Assembly (NCBI GenBank): GCA_004292605.1
Contig: RDXK01000106.1
Span: 1 to 34,760 of the forward strand
Reading direction: 5' to 3'
Length of the DNA: 34,760 bases
DNA from: Bacteroidota bacterium
GTDB lineage: Bacteria; Bacteroidota; Bacteroidia; Chitinophagales; Chitinophagaceae
The notes under the pieces are model-generated. The model saw only the letters and a program-made list of their open reading frames with translations, made no database searches and was not told where the DNA came from. Below, piece by piece: positions 24,956 through 33,000 of this stretch. The position numbers and the translations under genes are program-made. Every line of letters starts with the position of its first letter. Positions within the stretch are counted from its first letter, which is position 1.

Positions 24956-25816
24956 ATGAAAAAAGTATGGTTGGTAATTACAGGCATCACTTTACTAGTG
25001 GCTACTGCTTGTAAAAAAGAAAGTGGCAACAGTGGTAATGGTGCTACCGTTTTGCTAGATGTAGCTTATGGTACCGATGCAAAACAGCGGTTAGATGTAC
25101 ACTTACCTGCCAACAGAAGTACTACCACTACACCCGTAGTATTTATGATTCATGGTGGGGCGTGGACAAGCGGTGATAAAGCCGATTTTGCCGCCGTAGT
25201 AGATAGTTTAAAAGCCCGTATGCCCGATTACGCTATTGTAAATACCAACTACCGATTAGCCACCCTTACAGGAACCAATTTGTGGCCAACACAAATCAAT
25301 GATATCAATTCTGCGTACCAATTTGTTACTAGCGAAGCCAACAATTACCAGATCAACGTTAGTAAAACGGCATTTTTAGGGGCTAGTGCTGGTGCACATT
25401 TAGCCATGCTAAAAGCCTACACTGCCAATGCCAATAGAAATATTAAATGTGTGGTAAATTTATTTGGGCCCACCAATATGATTGACCTATTTAATAATCC
25501 GCCAGACCCTACTTATCCGCAACTATTAACCATATTTATGAGCGGTTCACCTAGCAGCAATTTAATGGCTTACACCAATGCCAGTCCGTTGTTTTTTGCC
25601 AATGCTACTTCTGCCGTACCCACAGCCATTTTTCATGGCACTGCGGACAATGTGGTACCCATCAGGCAAAGCGATAGTTTGTTCAGACGATTACAAATTG
25701 CAGGTGTACAAAGTAGTTTTACGGTATACCAAGGTGCTGGCCACGGATGGAGCGGTGCTAACATGACCGACACCTACAATAAATCGATATTTTTTATGCG
25801 TTCAAACTTGCAATAA
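24956..25816 (+). CDS. Alpha/beta-hydrolase lipoprotein (esterase/lipase, BD-FAE-like)
   Basis: 286 residues from ATG 24956. The lipoprotein signal MKKVWLVITGITLLVATAC has Cys at residue 19. Catalytic features: oxyanion motif HGGAW, nucleophile elbow GASAGAH (GxSxG), an acidic residue in HGTADNVVPI and the His in GAGHGWSGANM. The order and the YRLA motif fit carboxylesterases of the hormone-sensitive-lipase/BD-FAE group. The substrate is unknown; it probably acts in the periplasm or at the cell surface. The stop overlaps the next start in TAATG. An ATG at 24926 is in frame but would add a polar extension before the signal peptide. Confidence 0.88.
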   Translation: MKKVWLVITGITLLVATACKKESGNSGNGATVLLDVAYGTDAKQRLDVHLPANRSTTTTPVVFMIHGGAWTSGDKADFAAVVDSLKARMPDYAIVNTNYRLATLTGTNLWPTQINDINSAYQFVTSEANNYQINVSKTAFLGASAGAHLAMLKAYTANANRNIKCVVNLFGPTNMIDLFNNPPDPTYPQLLTIFMSGSPSSNLMAYTNASPLFFANATSAVPTAIFHGTADNVVPIRQSDSLFRRLQIAGVQSSFTVYQGAGHGWSGANMTDTYNKSIFFMRSNLQ

Positions 25817-26262
25817 TGCTGGTACAGTGGGAGTGTTTTAGTTTTGATGATTTACCTAACCACACGCTTTACCAAGTGCTCCGGCTGCGTAGCGAAGTAT
25901 TTGTGGTGGAACAAAATTGTGTGTTTTTAGATGCCGATAATGCCGATGAACATTGCCTGCATTTATGTGGCTTTGTGGAGGGGAATGTAGCAGCTTATGC
26001 TCGGTTGGTACCGCCCGGTATTTTGTTTCCGGAAACCAGTATTGGCCGGGTGGTAACATCGCCGCAATACAGAGGTAGCGGTTTGGGAAAAGTATTGATG
26101 GAAGAAGCCATAGAACTGTGCCACCAAGTATTTGGGGAGGGTGCCATACAAATAGGTGCACAACTGTACTTGCAAAAATTTTATGAAAGTTTTGGGTTTA
26201 CCACCATCGGTGAAGTTTACGTGGAAGACGGCATCGACCATATACATATGATGTTAGGATGA
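25816..26262 (+). CDS. GNAT acetyltransferase, ElaA type
   Basis: 148 residues. ElaA hallmarks are clear: LYQVLRLRSEVFVVEQNC near residue 20, then AYARLVPPG, SIGRVVTSPQYRGSGLGKVL (acetyl-CoA loop Q/RGxGLG) at about 75-94 and AQLYLQKFYESFGF near 115. The substrate of ElaA proteins is not known. The start shares one base with the esterase stop (TAATG), indicating translational coupling, though no functional link is evident. Confidence 0.9.
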   Translation: MLVQWECFSFDDLPNHTLYQVLRLRSEVFVVEQNCVFLDADNADEHCLHLCGFVEGNVAAYARLVPPGILFPETSIGRVVTSPQYRGSGLGKVLMEEAIELCHQVFGEGAIQIGAQLYLQKFYESFGFTTIGEVYVEDGIDHIHMMLG

Positions 26263-26320
26263 TTACCCCTGAACTGAATGAATTAGGTTTATCTATTCAT
26301 CCCTACACTCTTTCCCAAAA

Positions 26321-26357
26321 ACAAAAAAGGCTGCTCTGCCTAAGCAAAACAGCCTTT
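26321..26357 (-). terminator. Rho-independent terminator for the amidohydrolase gene
   Basis: An 8-bp stem AAAGGCTG / CAGCCTTT with a 16-base loop at 26326-26357. Read on the minus strand it is followed by CCTTTTTTGTTTTTGG, a good U-tract. It lies between convergent genes ending at 26262 and 26378. Confidence 0.75.
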
Positions 26358-26377
26358 CGATATTAATCTTCTTCCCC

Positions 26378-29300
26378 TTACTCTTTTACAGTAGTGGTAA
26401 TAGGAGGCGTGGGCTTTGTCCACGGCGTAATATCTAATTTCCTTGGTGTAGGATAAATTTCATCCAGCGTATCACCGCTATACAGTCTTCCATTTTTCAT
26501 CACATATTTAATGGTATTAGTATTCCGAATATTGGTAAGTGGGTTGGCATCCATAATTACTAAATCGGCCAATTTTCCCGCTTCTATGCTTCCCAATTCC
26601 TTATCTAAACCCAACGCTTCCGCACCTAAAATAGTAGCTACTTTTAAAGTTTGGTGTGGTGTTAATCCACCGCTACCCACACTCCAAAGCTCCCAGTGGT
26701 AACCAAGGCCTTGTAACTGACCATGACTGCCAATGCCGGCTAAACCACCATTGTTTACCACACTCATTACCCCTTGCGAATGTTTTTTAAACACATGATC
26801 TTCTGGTGTAAACCAGCCACCCAAACTGCCTGTGCGGCGGCGTGCTTTTTCGTTCAGCTCCTCGTAAGGCGTAAACCTGTTAAGTTTAGCATCGTGTAGT
26901 GGACTTTCCGTGGTGTAGTAAAAATTCTCTGCCCACGGGCCACCGTATGCCACTAGCAAGGTAGGTGTGTATGCCATTTTACTTTGCCCGATGGTTTTGG
27001 TAACATCGCTGTACAATGGGTGAATAGGTATAGCGTGTTCATGGCCAGGATAGCCATCCATTAACTGGGTGATGTTTAATTTGTAATCTAGTCCGCCCTC
27101 TGTGGTAGGCATTAATTTCTGCTCCTTAGCAGCCATAATTACCCACTGGCGGTGCTGCCTATTGCCCACCAAATACATTTTTATATACTGTGTATTAAAG
27201 TATTTACTGTATTGTTTTAAAACATTTTTGGTTTGCTCTAAATCTTTCAAATTATACATCCAAAAACCAACGCCCGGGCCTGTGCTGTAAATACGTGGGC
27301 CGGGTATGGTACCGGCATTCACCATATCGCCATAAGTAAGTACATCGGTGGTGGCAGTTTGTGGGTCACGGGTGGTGGTAACACCATACGCTAAGTTGGC
27401 CGCGTATATCCATACATTGTTTTTATGCAAACCCCAAAATGGCCACATGTGGGCGTGTGTATCTATAAAACCCGGTGTAATGGTTTTTCCGCTACAGTCA
27501 ATTTCCTGGGTGCCGGCAGGTGCTTTTATAGTACCTGTTTTACCCACCTGCTGTATACGATTGTTTACTACCAAAACATCGCCTTGTTCTATCACCTCAT
27601 CACCATTCATCGTAACTATTCGGGCATTTTTTAGCAGTACCGTACCTGTAGGTATATCCTTGGTGTAATACACTTTTACTTGGTTTTCCGCAGGCGTATA
27701 TTTCTCATTTTTCTTTAATTCCGCTTTTGCTATGCTATCGGCTTTTGCCTTATCAGGGTTGGCTTTAAAATAAGCCACCAAACTATCAGCTGTTTTTTTG
27801 GCCAAGGAATCGGCTATTTTTTTTGCATCAGCGCCCAATTTTACCAAGGCCGCTACACTATCTGCTTTGGCTTTGGTTTCCGCTTTTTTAGCGGCTTTTA
27901 CGGAGTCTTCTACAAATTTAGCACGTTCCGTATCGTACACCCAATGGCCATTTCCTAAACTCCAATGTATTTTTTTACCATCAGCTTCCCAAGCAGGCCA
28001 TTCGCCCCCAATTTCCGTTAATTGCTTCGCAGGAAAAGAACTTGCCGCAGGGTTGCCCACATTTATATTAGGCACCTTACCCGCCTCCGGAATAGTTACT
28101 ACATACACATTATTATTTACTTGTGCCACGGCTTGGTTACCTACCGGCGCCATAAGTATGGTGCCCGCTGGCGACGGCATATTTTGTGGTTCCTTGCCAC
28201 TTGCACCTTGGGGCAGCATACAATAATTTACCGAGTTAGTAGGGTTCATGATAGATTTTCCCATCACGTAATGCAAACTGGCCGCAGAGTTTTCACTTGT
28301 GCCATCGGCTTGGTGTGGTGCACCGCCGTGGTTATGGTCATCGGCATCGGCTACGCTACCGTACGTAGTAATACCCGTGATGCGAGCATGGGTTTTAACA
28401 TCTGTTCCATCCCACCGGAACGATACTAGGGTACCGCCATTGCCATTGGCAAAAACCCTACCTGTATCTTTAGTAAAATGCACATTGCCGTATTGGCCAG
28501 CATATTCTATTTTAGTAATGGTACCACCATTGGCGTTTACCCACACTAATTCCCCCTCGGCTCCGCTAAAAAACGGACTTTCCGCATCCTTAAATAAGCG
28601 TTTTGGAGCACTAAAAAAGGTAATTCTATTGTTGTAGCTCCAAGCGGGCTGCATATAAAAACCGTCAGAGCCTTCGGTAAGTTTAGTAATGGCTATTTTT
28701 TTACCAAAGCTAGCTTTGTATACATGGCCACCTTCGGTTTCGTTCCAAGTTACAAATACCAGTTGTTTACCATCCGGGCTCCAAGCAGGCATAGCTTCCG
28801 TAAAATTAAAATTGGTTACACGCTGTGGCGTACCATTGGGGTAATCCATTACGTACAATCGGTTCAATGCTGTAAATGCCAGTTGTTTACCATCTGGGCT
28901 GGGAGCAGCATCCCGTATTTGGGTAGCCAATGCAGCACTTGTATCCTTAATGGCATAATTAAAATATACACGAGGGCCCATTTCCAAAGCCACATCTACC
29001 TCAAAAGGTATTTCTGTAGCAGTGCCACCTTCTATGGGTAAACGCCAAATTTTACCACCATAGCTGGCTATTAAAAACTTACTATCAGGTGTAAAACTCA
29101 TGCCGGGTAATACACCTTGTGGGGCAATACTCTCCTGCTCATCTCGCTGTACGGGGTATGCCAGCCAACGCTCATCGCCATTTTTTAAATTACGTAGTAC
29201 CAAGCCTGTTTTATCTTGGTATCTGCTTCCGTATACCATCCATAAACCATCCTTACTTAAAGTTGGTGTAAAGGCCGAGCCGTAACGGGAAGTAATGGTA

Positions 29301-29983
29301 TTGGTAACACCTTTTTTTCTATCGTAGGTACCTATTTGGTATTGGGGCAAAAGGGCATTGTAGTTCCAGCTACCAAAACGCTGGCTATAGTAAACTGTAT
29401 TTCCATCGGCACTGGTAAAAGGATCGATGGTTTTGGCACCCGCAGGCTGATCGTTCAGGGCTATTCCCCCACCACCATCTTTGTGGTATAGAAATAATTT
29501 TGGCAGTCGCCTACCCTTGCTGGCTATAATATAATTTCCATCGGGAGTCCACACGGCATTGGGAAAATCCTCCGTGCCTTCCTTGGTAAGCTGAATGGTA
29601 TCTTGCTTTTCAAAATCGAGGTACCAAATATTATCGCTTCCACTTCTATCGCTGGTAAATAGTATTTTTTTACCATCCGGACTAAAACGCGGATGTGTTT
29701 CATATGCCATACCCTTGGTTACCTGCGTAGCTTTACCGCCTGTAACGGGTATGGTGTAAATGTCGCCCAACAAATCGAACGCAATGGTTTTGCCATCGGC
29801 ACTAACATCTACACTCATCCAAGTACCTTCTTGGGTGGTAAATTTTATTTCCCGTTCGGGCTTTAAGGGCAAAGCAGCAAATTTGGTGTGTGGAACGGAA
29901 TCTTTAGCCGCCACCGTTGGTTTTTGCTGTGCCAATGTAGGTATGCTTGAAGCAGCCAGCATGGTTAAAAGCAGTAGTCGCAT
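26378..29983 (-). CDS. Exported TolB-propeller / amidohydrolase fusion protein
   Basis: 1201 residues from ATG 29983, with signal peptide MRLLLLTMLAASSIPTLAQQ. Residues about 45-690 are WD40-like/TolB (PD40) repeats: RFSPDGKKILFTSDRSGSDN, WTPDGNYIIAS, AWSPDGKQLVFVTWN. A Lys/Ala/Asp-rich helical linker of about 65 residues follows (KKAETKAKADSVAALVKL and similar). The amidohydrolase domain has ITPGFIDTHAHMW (HxH metal site), YGVTTTRDPQT, GYPGHEHAIP and LGSIEAGKLADLVIMDANPL. It is probably a periplasmic metal-dependent hydrolase of an amide or cyclic substrate; the propeller may gate access. The usual final metal Asp region reads GIGSHGQL, so metal binding may differ from the classic type. A good promoter and terminator bracket it as a single-gene unit. 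In-frame sequence to 30010 precedes the true start. Confidence 0.88.
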   Translation of the reverse strand: MRLLLLTMLAASSIPTLAQQKPTVAAKDSVPHTKFAALPLKPEREIKFTTQEGTWMSVDVSADGKTIAFDLLGDIYTIPVTGGKATQVTKGMAYETHPRFSPDGKKILFTSDRSGSDNIWYLDFEKQDTIQLTKEGTEDFPNAVWTPDGNYIIASKGRRLPKLFLYHKDGGGGIALNDQPAGAKTIDPFTSADGNTVYYSQRFGSWNYNALLPQYQIGTYDRKKGVTNTITSRYGSAFTPTLSKDGLWMVYGSRYQDKTGLVLRNLKNGDERWLAYPVQRDEQESIAPQGVLPGMSFTPDSKFLIASYGGKIWRLPIEGGTATEIPFEVDVALEMGPRVYFNYAIKDTSAALATQIRDAAPSPDGKQLAFTALNRLYVMDYPNGTPQRVTNFNFTEAMPAWSPDGKQLVFVTWNETEGGHVYKASFGKKIAITKLTEGSDGFYMQPAWSYNNRITFFSAPKRLFKDAESPFFSGAEGELVWVNANGGTITKIEYAGQYGNVHFTKDTGRVFANGNGGTLVSFRWDGTDVKTHARITGITTYGSVADADDHNHGGAPHQADGTSENSAASLHYVMGKSIMNPTNSVNYCMLPQGASGKEPQNMPSPAGTILMAPVGNQAVAQVNNNVYVVTIPEAGKVPNINVGNPAASSFPAKQLTEIGGEWPAWEADGKKIHWSLGNGHWVYDTERAKFVEDSVKAAKKAETKAKADSVAALVKLGADAKKIADSLAKKTADSLVAYFKANPDKAKADSIAKAELKKNEKYTPAENQVKVYYTKDIPTGTVLLKNARIVTMNGDEVIEQGDVLVVNNRIQQVGKTGTIKAPAGTQEIDCSGKTITPGFIDTHAHMWPFWGLHKNNVWIYAANLAYGVTTTRDPQTATTDVLTYGDMVNAGTIPGPRIYSTGPGVGFWMYNLKDLEQTKNVLKQYSKYFNTQYIKMYLVGNRQHRQWVIMAAKEQKLMPTTEGGLDYKLNITQLMDGYPGHEHAIPIHPLYSDVTKTIGQSKMAYTPTLLVAYGGPWAENFYYTTESPLHDAKLNRFTPYEELNEKARRRTGSLGGWFTPEDHVFKKHSQGVMSVVNNGGLAGIGSHGQLQGLGYHWELWSVGSGGLTPHQTLKVATILGAEALGLDKELGSIEAGKLADLVIMDANPLTNIRNTNTIKYVMKNGRLYSGDTLDEIYPTPRKLDITPWTKPTPPITTTVKE

Positions 29984-29998
29984 ATGAATAGTTTCGTA

Positions 29999-30027
29999 GA
30001 AAGGTATCAATTAACCTTGATAGCAAA
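29999..30027 (-). promoter_or_regulatory. Promoter of the amidohydrolase gene (TTTG-N17-TACCTTTC)
   Basis: Minus strand: TTTG at 30027-30024, a 17-bp spacer and TACCTTTC at 30006-29999 (7 of 8 to TAnnTTTG). The ATG is 15 bases downstream of the box. Confidence 0.55.
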
Positions 30028-30105
30028 TAATTTTTGTGATAAATGGAGCCTATTCCTATGATACTAAAAATGCATATTTAGTATCTATCCAAGCATTTCT
30101 ACCAA

Positions 30106-30139
30106 TTGTTTTTTTAGCCCACAACGCAACGTATTTTTG
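30106..30139 (+). promoter_or_regulatory. Promoter of the DUF2027/Smr gene (TTG-N23-TATTTTTG)
   Basis: TTG at 30106-30108 and a perfect TATTTTTG box at 30132-30139. The ATG at 30144 begins 5 bases after the box, so the mRNA is probably leaderless. Confidence 0.55.
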
Positions 30140-30143
30140 CAAG

Positions 30144-31178
30144 ATGAAGTATGAAGTAGGCGACGAAATTTTGGTGCTACACACACAGGAAGAAGGCAAG
30201 GTAATAGAAATTTTAAACGATAAAATGGTATTGATTGAAGTACGGGGAGTTCGTTTTCCGGCGTATACCGATCAGTTAGATTTTCCTTATTTCTACCGCT
30301 TTTCAAAAAAGAAAACTACCCAGGCTGCCGCAAAAACTACCACGCCCAAAACCTACATAGATACTATACCAAAAGAAACGGCCAAACCCGTAACGCAAAA
30401 GGTGGAAGAAGGTGTATGGCTTAGTTTTTTACCCCAATTTAGCACCAATGAGTTTGATGAAGAAATAGTGCAACTATTTAAAATTCATGTACTAAATACC
30501 ACACCACATGCTTTTCAATTTGTATACAATTTATACTGCGGTGGCCAATTAGAGTTTACCCTGAAAAACCAATTGCTACCCGGACAGGATTTTTATGTAC
30601 ACGATGTGCCTTTTGCTTTGCTAAGCAATAACCCCAATTTCGATTGGCAGTTTAGCCTACTAACACCCCAAAAAGGCAAAGCAGCCGAAGTGCGGAAGCA
30701 AATAAAATTAAAAGGCAAACAGGTATTTAAGTTAATAGAGGAGCTAAAGCAAAACAATGTGCCTACCATTAACTATGTACTATTTAACAGCTATCCCGAT
30801 GCTGCCGTAGAAGAAAAATTTGAGGTAAGCAGCCTCATTAGTAAAGGCTTAAAAGTATACGAAGCCAAGAAATTTAGAGAGCATTTACCGCCACCCCGTA
30901 GCGTGGTAGATTTACATATGGAAAAGCTGATGGATAATTGGAAACAGCTAGACAATTACGAAATATTACAAACCCAACTAACCGAATTTGAAAAATGGTA
31001 CGAGCTTAGTGTGCAGCACATGCAGCCTTCGCTTACCATTATACACGGGGTTGGTAGTGGCCGCCTACGCGATGAAATACATGAACTTTTAAAACTGCGT
31101 AAAAACGTAAAATATTTTACTAACCAGTACCATCCACAATACGGTTATGGTGCTACGGAAATTCATTTTCAATATTAA
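30144..31178 (+). CDS. DUF2027 / Smr-domain protein (MutS2-like C-terminus)
   Basis: 344 residues from ATG 30144. The N-terminus YEVGDEILVLHTQEEGKVIEI and VLIEVRGVRFPAYTDQLDFP form the small beta domain of DUF2027. A Lys/Thr-rich linker (SKKKTTQAAAKTTTPKTY) follows, then a middle beta domain. The C-terminal Smr domain shows VVDLHMEKLMDNW (DLH motif) and LTIIHGVGSGRLRDEI (HGxGxG motif) at about 255-315. Smr domains are nucleases or nucleic-acid binders in MutS2 and related proteins. This protein has no MutS ATPase domain and is a Bacteroidota-specific family of unknown role. Its stop is 3 bp before the rnpB promoter box. An in-frame extension to 30036 has no support. Confidence 0.88.
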   Translation: MKYEVGDEILVLHTQEEGKVIEILNDKMVLIEVRGVRFPAYTDQLDFPYFYRFSKKKTTQAAAKTTTPKTYIDTIPKETAKPVTQKVEEGVWLSFLPQFSTNEFDEEIVQLFKIHVLNTTPHAFQFVYNLYCGGQLEFTLKNQLLPGQDFYVHDVPFALLSNNPNFDWQFSLLTPQKGKAAEVRKQIKLKGKQVFKLIEELKQNNVPTINYVLFNSYPDAAVEEKFEVSSLISKGLKVYEAKKFREHLPPPRSVVDLHMEKLMDNWKQLDNYEILQTQLTEFEKWYELSVQHMQPSLTIIHGVGSGRLRDEIHELLKLRKNVKYFTNQYHPQYGYGATEIHFQY

Positions 31179-31181
31179 GGT

Positions 31182-31189
31182 TACCTTTG
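31182..31189 (+). promoter_or_regulatory. -7 promoter box of rnpB (TACCTTTG)
   Basis: A perfect TAnnTTTG match that ends 5 bases before the first base of the RNase P RNA P1 helix. It therefore gives an internal estimate of the box-to-start distance in this genome. Confidence 0.7.
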
Positions 31190-31193
31190 TACC

Positions 31194-31531
31194 GCAAACC
31201 CGAACTATCGTTCTTGGAAACAAGGAAGGAAAGTCTGGACAGTGTAGAGCAACCCACCGGTGAACAGCCGGCTTCTTGCAAAAGAAAGAAAGAGTGCCAC
31301 AGAAAATTACCGCCTTGCTAACACAAGGTAAGGGTGAAAATGTGAGGTAAGGGCTCACAAAGCGTATGGGTAACCATAGGCTTGGGTAAACTTTGGGTAC
31401 TGTAATGCCATGTATAGAAGCGTTTGAGAGCGGCTCGTTCAATGCTTCAGGGTAGGCAGCAAGAGGTGTTTAGTAATAAACATCCTAGATAAATGATAGT
31501 GTTAAAACAGAATCCGGCTTACGAGGTTTGC
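31194..31531 (+). ncRNA. rnpB: RNase P RNA, bacterial class A
   Basis: P1 pairs GCAAACC (31194-31200) with GGTTTGC (31525-31531). Universal conserved blocks are present in order: GGAAAGTCTGGAC (usually GGAAAGUCCGGGC), AGAGTGCCACAGAAA, AAGGGTGAAA, a late AGATAAATGA block and the terminal ACAGAATCCGGCTTA. The length of about 338 nt is normal. This is the catalytic RNA that trims the 5' leader of pre-tRNA. It sits between the DUF2027 gene and convergent folP. A minus-strand open frame across it is an artefact. Confidence 0.95.
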
Positions 31532-31549
31532 ACATTCGGGTGGTTTAGC

Positions 31550-32398
31550 TTAGTGCTGCACCGCCCGATTTTTTTGTAACTGCTCCCAAATTTTTATGGT
31601 GTGTACCGCAGGCTCTACATCGTGCACACGCAAAATATGGGCCCCTTGCTGTAGCAGAAATAAGTGCATAGCCGTGGTAGCATGCAAACTATTTTCAGGG
31701 GTAGTTTGCAAGGGTTTATACAGCATACTTTTGCGTGAAACACCCGCTAGCAATGGCTTGTGAAGGGCTGCAAAACAAGAAAACTGATTGGCTAATTGGT
31801 AATTATGCTCCACTGTTTTCCCGAAACCAAAACCTACATCTAACACCACATCGGTAATACCAAGCCGCTCATATACCGCTAATCGATCCGCAAAAAATTC
31901 CAACAACTCTGTTACTATGTTTTGGTAAGTGGGGTTTTGCTGCATAGTACTGGGGTTGCCCTGCATATGCATAGCTATATACGGCACCTTAAGGGCGGCT
32001 ACAGTGGTAAGCATATCGGCATCAAGCAGTCCGCCACTAATATCATTTACTATACTGGCGCCTGCGGCAATGGCTTCCGCAGCTACGGTAGCTCTATAGG
32101 TATCTATAGACAGTATAGCTTCTGGAAACTGGGCTTTTATAGCTGCTATTACGGGTACTACCCTATCTATTTCCTGCTGAGTACTGATGGGTTGTGAGCC
32201 AGGTTTACTGGTTTGGCCACCCACATCTACCATAGTAGCTCCTTGCTGTAGCATAAGTGTGGCTTGGGCCACCGCTGCCTGCACGGTAGATACTTGTGAG
32301 CCTGCATAAAACGAATCGGGTGTGGCGTTTATAATACCCATCACCACGGGCTGGGAAATGTTTACCAAGGTACCTTTACAATTGAGCGAATACTGCAT
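31550..32398 (-). CDS. folP: Dihydropteroate synthase
   Basis: 282 residues. Family motifs: VVMGIINATPDSFYAGSQ (about 18-35), ATMVDVGGQTSKPGSQPIS (about 54-72), SIDTYRATVAAEAIAAGASI then VNDISGG, VVLDVGFGFGKTVEHNYQL, PLLAGVSRKSMLY and the C-terminal ILRVHDVEPA. It condenses p-aminobenzoate with dihydropterin pyrophosphate in folate synthesis. The pterin/sulfonamide loop reads T-S-K-P-G, where the common form is S-T-R-P-G; whether this affects drug binding is unknown. It is divergent from the DUF1599 and DoxX genes, a grouping I recall as conserved in Bacteroidota. Its stop lies 18 bp from rnpB, on the opposite strand. Confidence 0.95.
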   Translation of the reverse strand: MQYSLNCKGTLVNISQPVVMGIINATPDSFYAGSQVSTVQAAVAQATLMLQQGATMVDVGGQTSKPGSQPISTQQEIDRVVPVIAAIKAQFPEAILSIDTYRATVAAEAIAAGASIVNDISGGLLDADMLTTVAALKVPYIAMHMQGNPSTMQQNPTYQNIVTELLEFFADRLAVYERLGITDVVLDVGFGFGKTVEHNYQLANQFSCFAALHKPLLAGVSRKSMLYKPLQTTPENSLHATTAMHLFLLQQGAHILRVHDVEPAVHTIKIWEQLQKNRAVQH

Positions 32399-32410
32399 GT
32401 ACTATTCCGT

Positions 32411-32418
32411 TATTTTTG
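32411..32418 (+). promoter_or_regulatory. -7 promoter box of the DUF1599-DoxX operon (TATTTTTG)
   Basis: A perfect TAnnTTTG box 9 bases before ATG 32428, in the 29-bp gap to divergent folP. The nearest TTG upstream (32382) is 26 bp away, a little too far for the usual -33 element. Confidence 0.45.
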
Positions 32419-32427
32419 AACCAAGAA

Positions 32428-32991
32428 ATGGTTGTGAATTTTATGCAAGATACAACGGTACAATACCAGCAAGCCACCACAAGGGCAAAAGATATTTTTT
32501 TAAAAAAAACCAAGGATTACGGTACCTCCTGGCGGGTGCTACGCCCCATAAGTATTGTAGACCAAATAATGATTAAAGCCCTACGTATTAGAAATATTCA
32601 GGCCAAAACACAATTGGTTACCGATAGTATTGAAAGTGAATTTATAGGCATTGTAAATTATGGGTTGATAGGCTTAATACAATTGGCTAAAGGGGCCGCC
32701 GCCATAGAGGAATTACCCTACGATGAGGCAAGCTTATTATACACCCACGCACTAGCACAGGCGGAACAAACCATGCGTTTAAAAAACCATGATTACGGTG
32801 AAGCATGGCGAGATATGAGCCAAGAAAGTTTTGCCGATTTAATTTTAGTAAAGCTGTTACGCGTAAAGCAAATTTTAGCCAACGATGGTAAAACCCTTAT
32901 TAGCGAAGGCATAGATGCCAATTATATAGATATTGTTAATTATGCAGCCTTTGCCCTGATACTTATTGCAGAAGGTAAACACAAAGCGTAA
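32428..32991 (+). CDS. DUF1599 protein (nucleotide-modification-associated domain), tandem domains
   Basis: 187 residues from ATG 32428; ATG 32443 is an alternative. Two copies of the same domain are seen: KTKDYGTSWRVL with IMIKALRIRNI and GIVNYGLIGLIQLA in the first half, then KNHDYGEAWRDM with ILVKLLRVKQI and DIVNYAAFALILIA in the second. DUF1599 is also described as nucleotide modification associated domain 1 and has a MazG-like helical look. The biochemical role is not established. It lies 9 bp before the DoxX gene and is divergent from folP. Confidence 0.9.
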   Translation: MVVNFMQDTTVQYQQATTRAKDIFLKKTKDYGTSWRVLRPISIVDQIMIKALRIRNIQAKTQLVTDSIESEFIGIVNYGLIGLIQLAKGAAAIEELPYDEASLLYTHALAQAEQTMRLKNHDYGEAWRDMSQESFADLILVKLLRVKQILANDGKTLISEGIDANYIDIVNYAAFALILIAEGKHKA

Positions 32992-33000
32992 CTTACCACC

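Noticed and set aside
31089-31442. 117-codon minus-strand open frame
   Set aside because: It lies across the RNase P RNA and the end of the Smr gene; the RNA explains the sequence.
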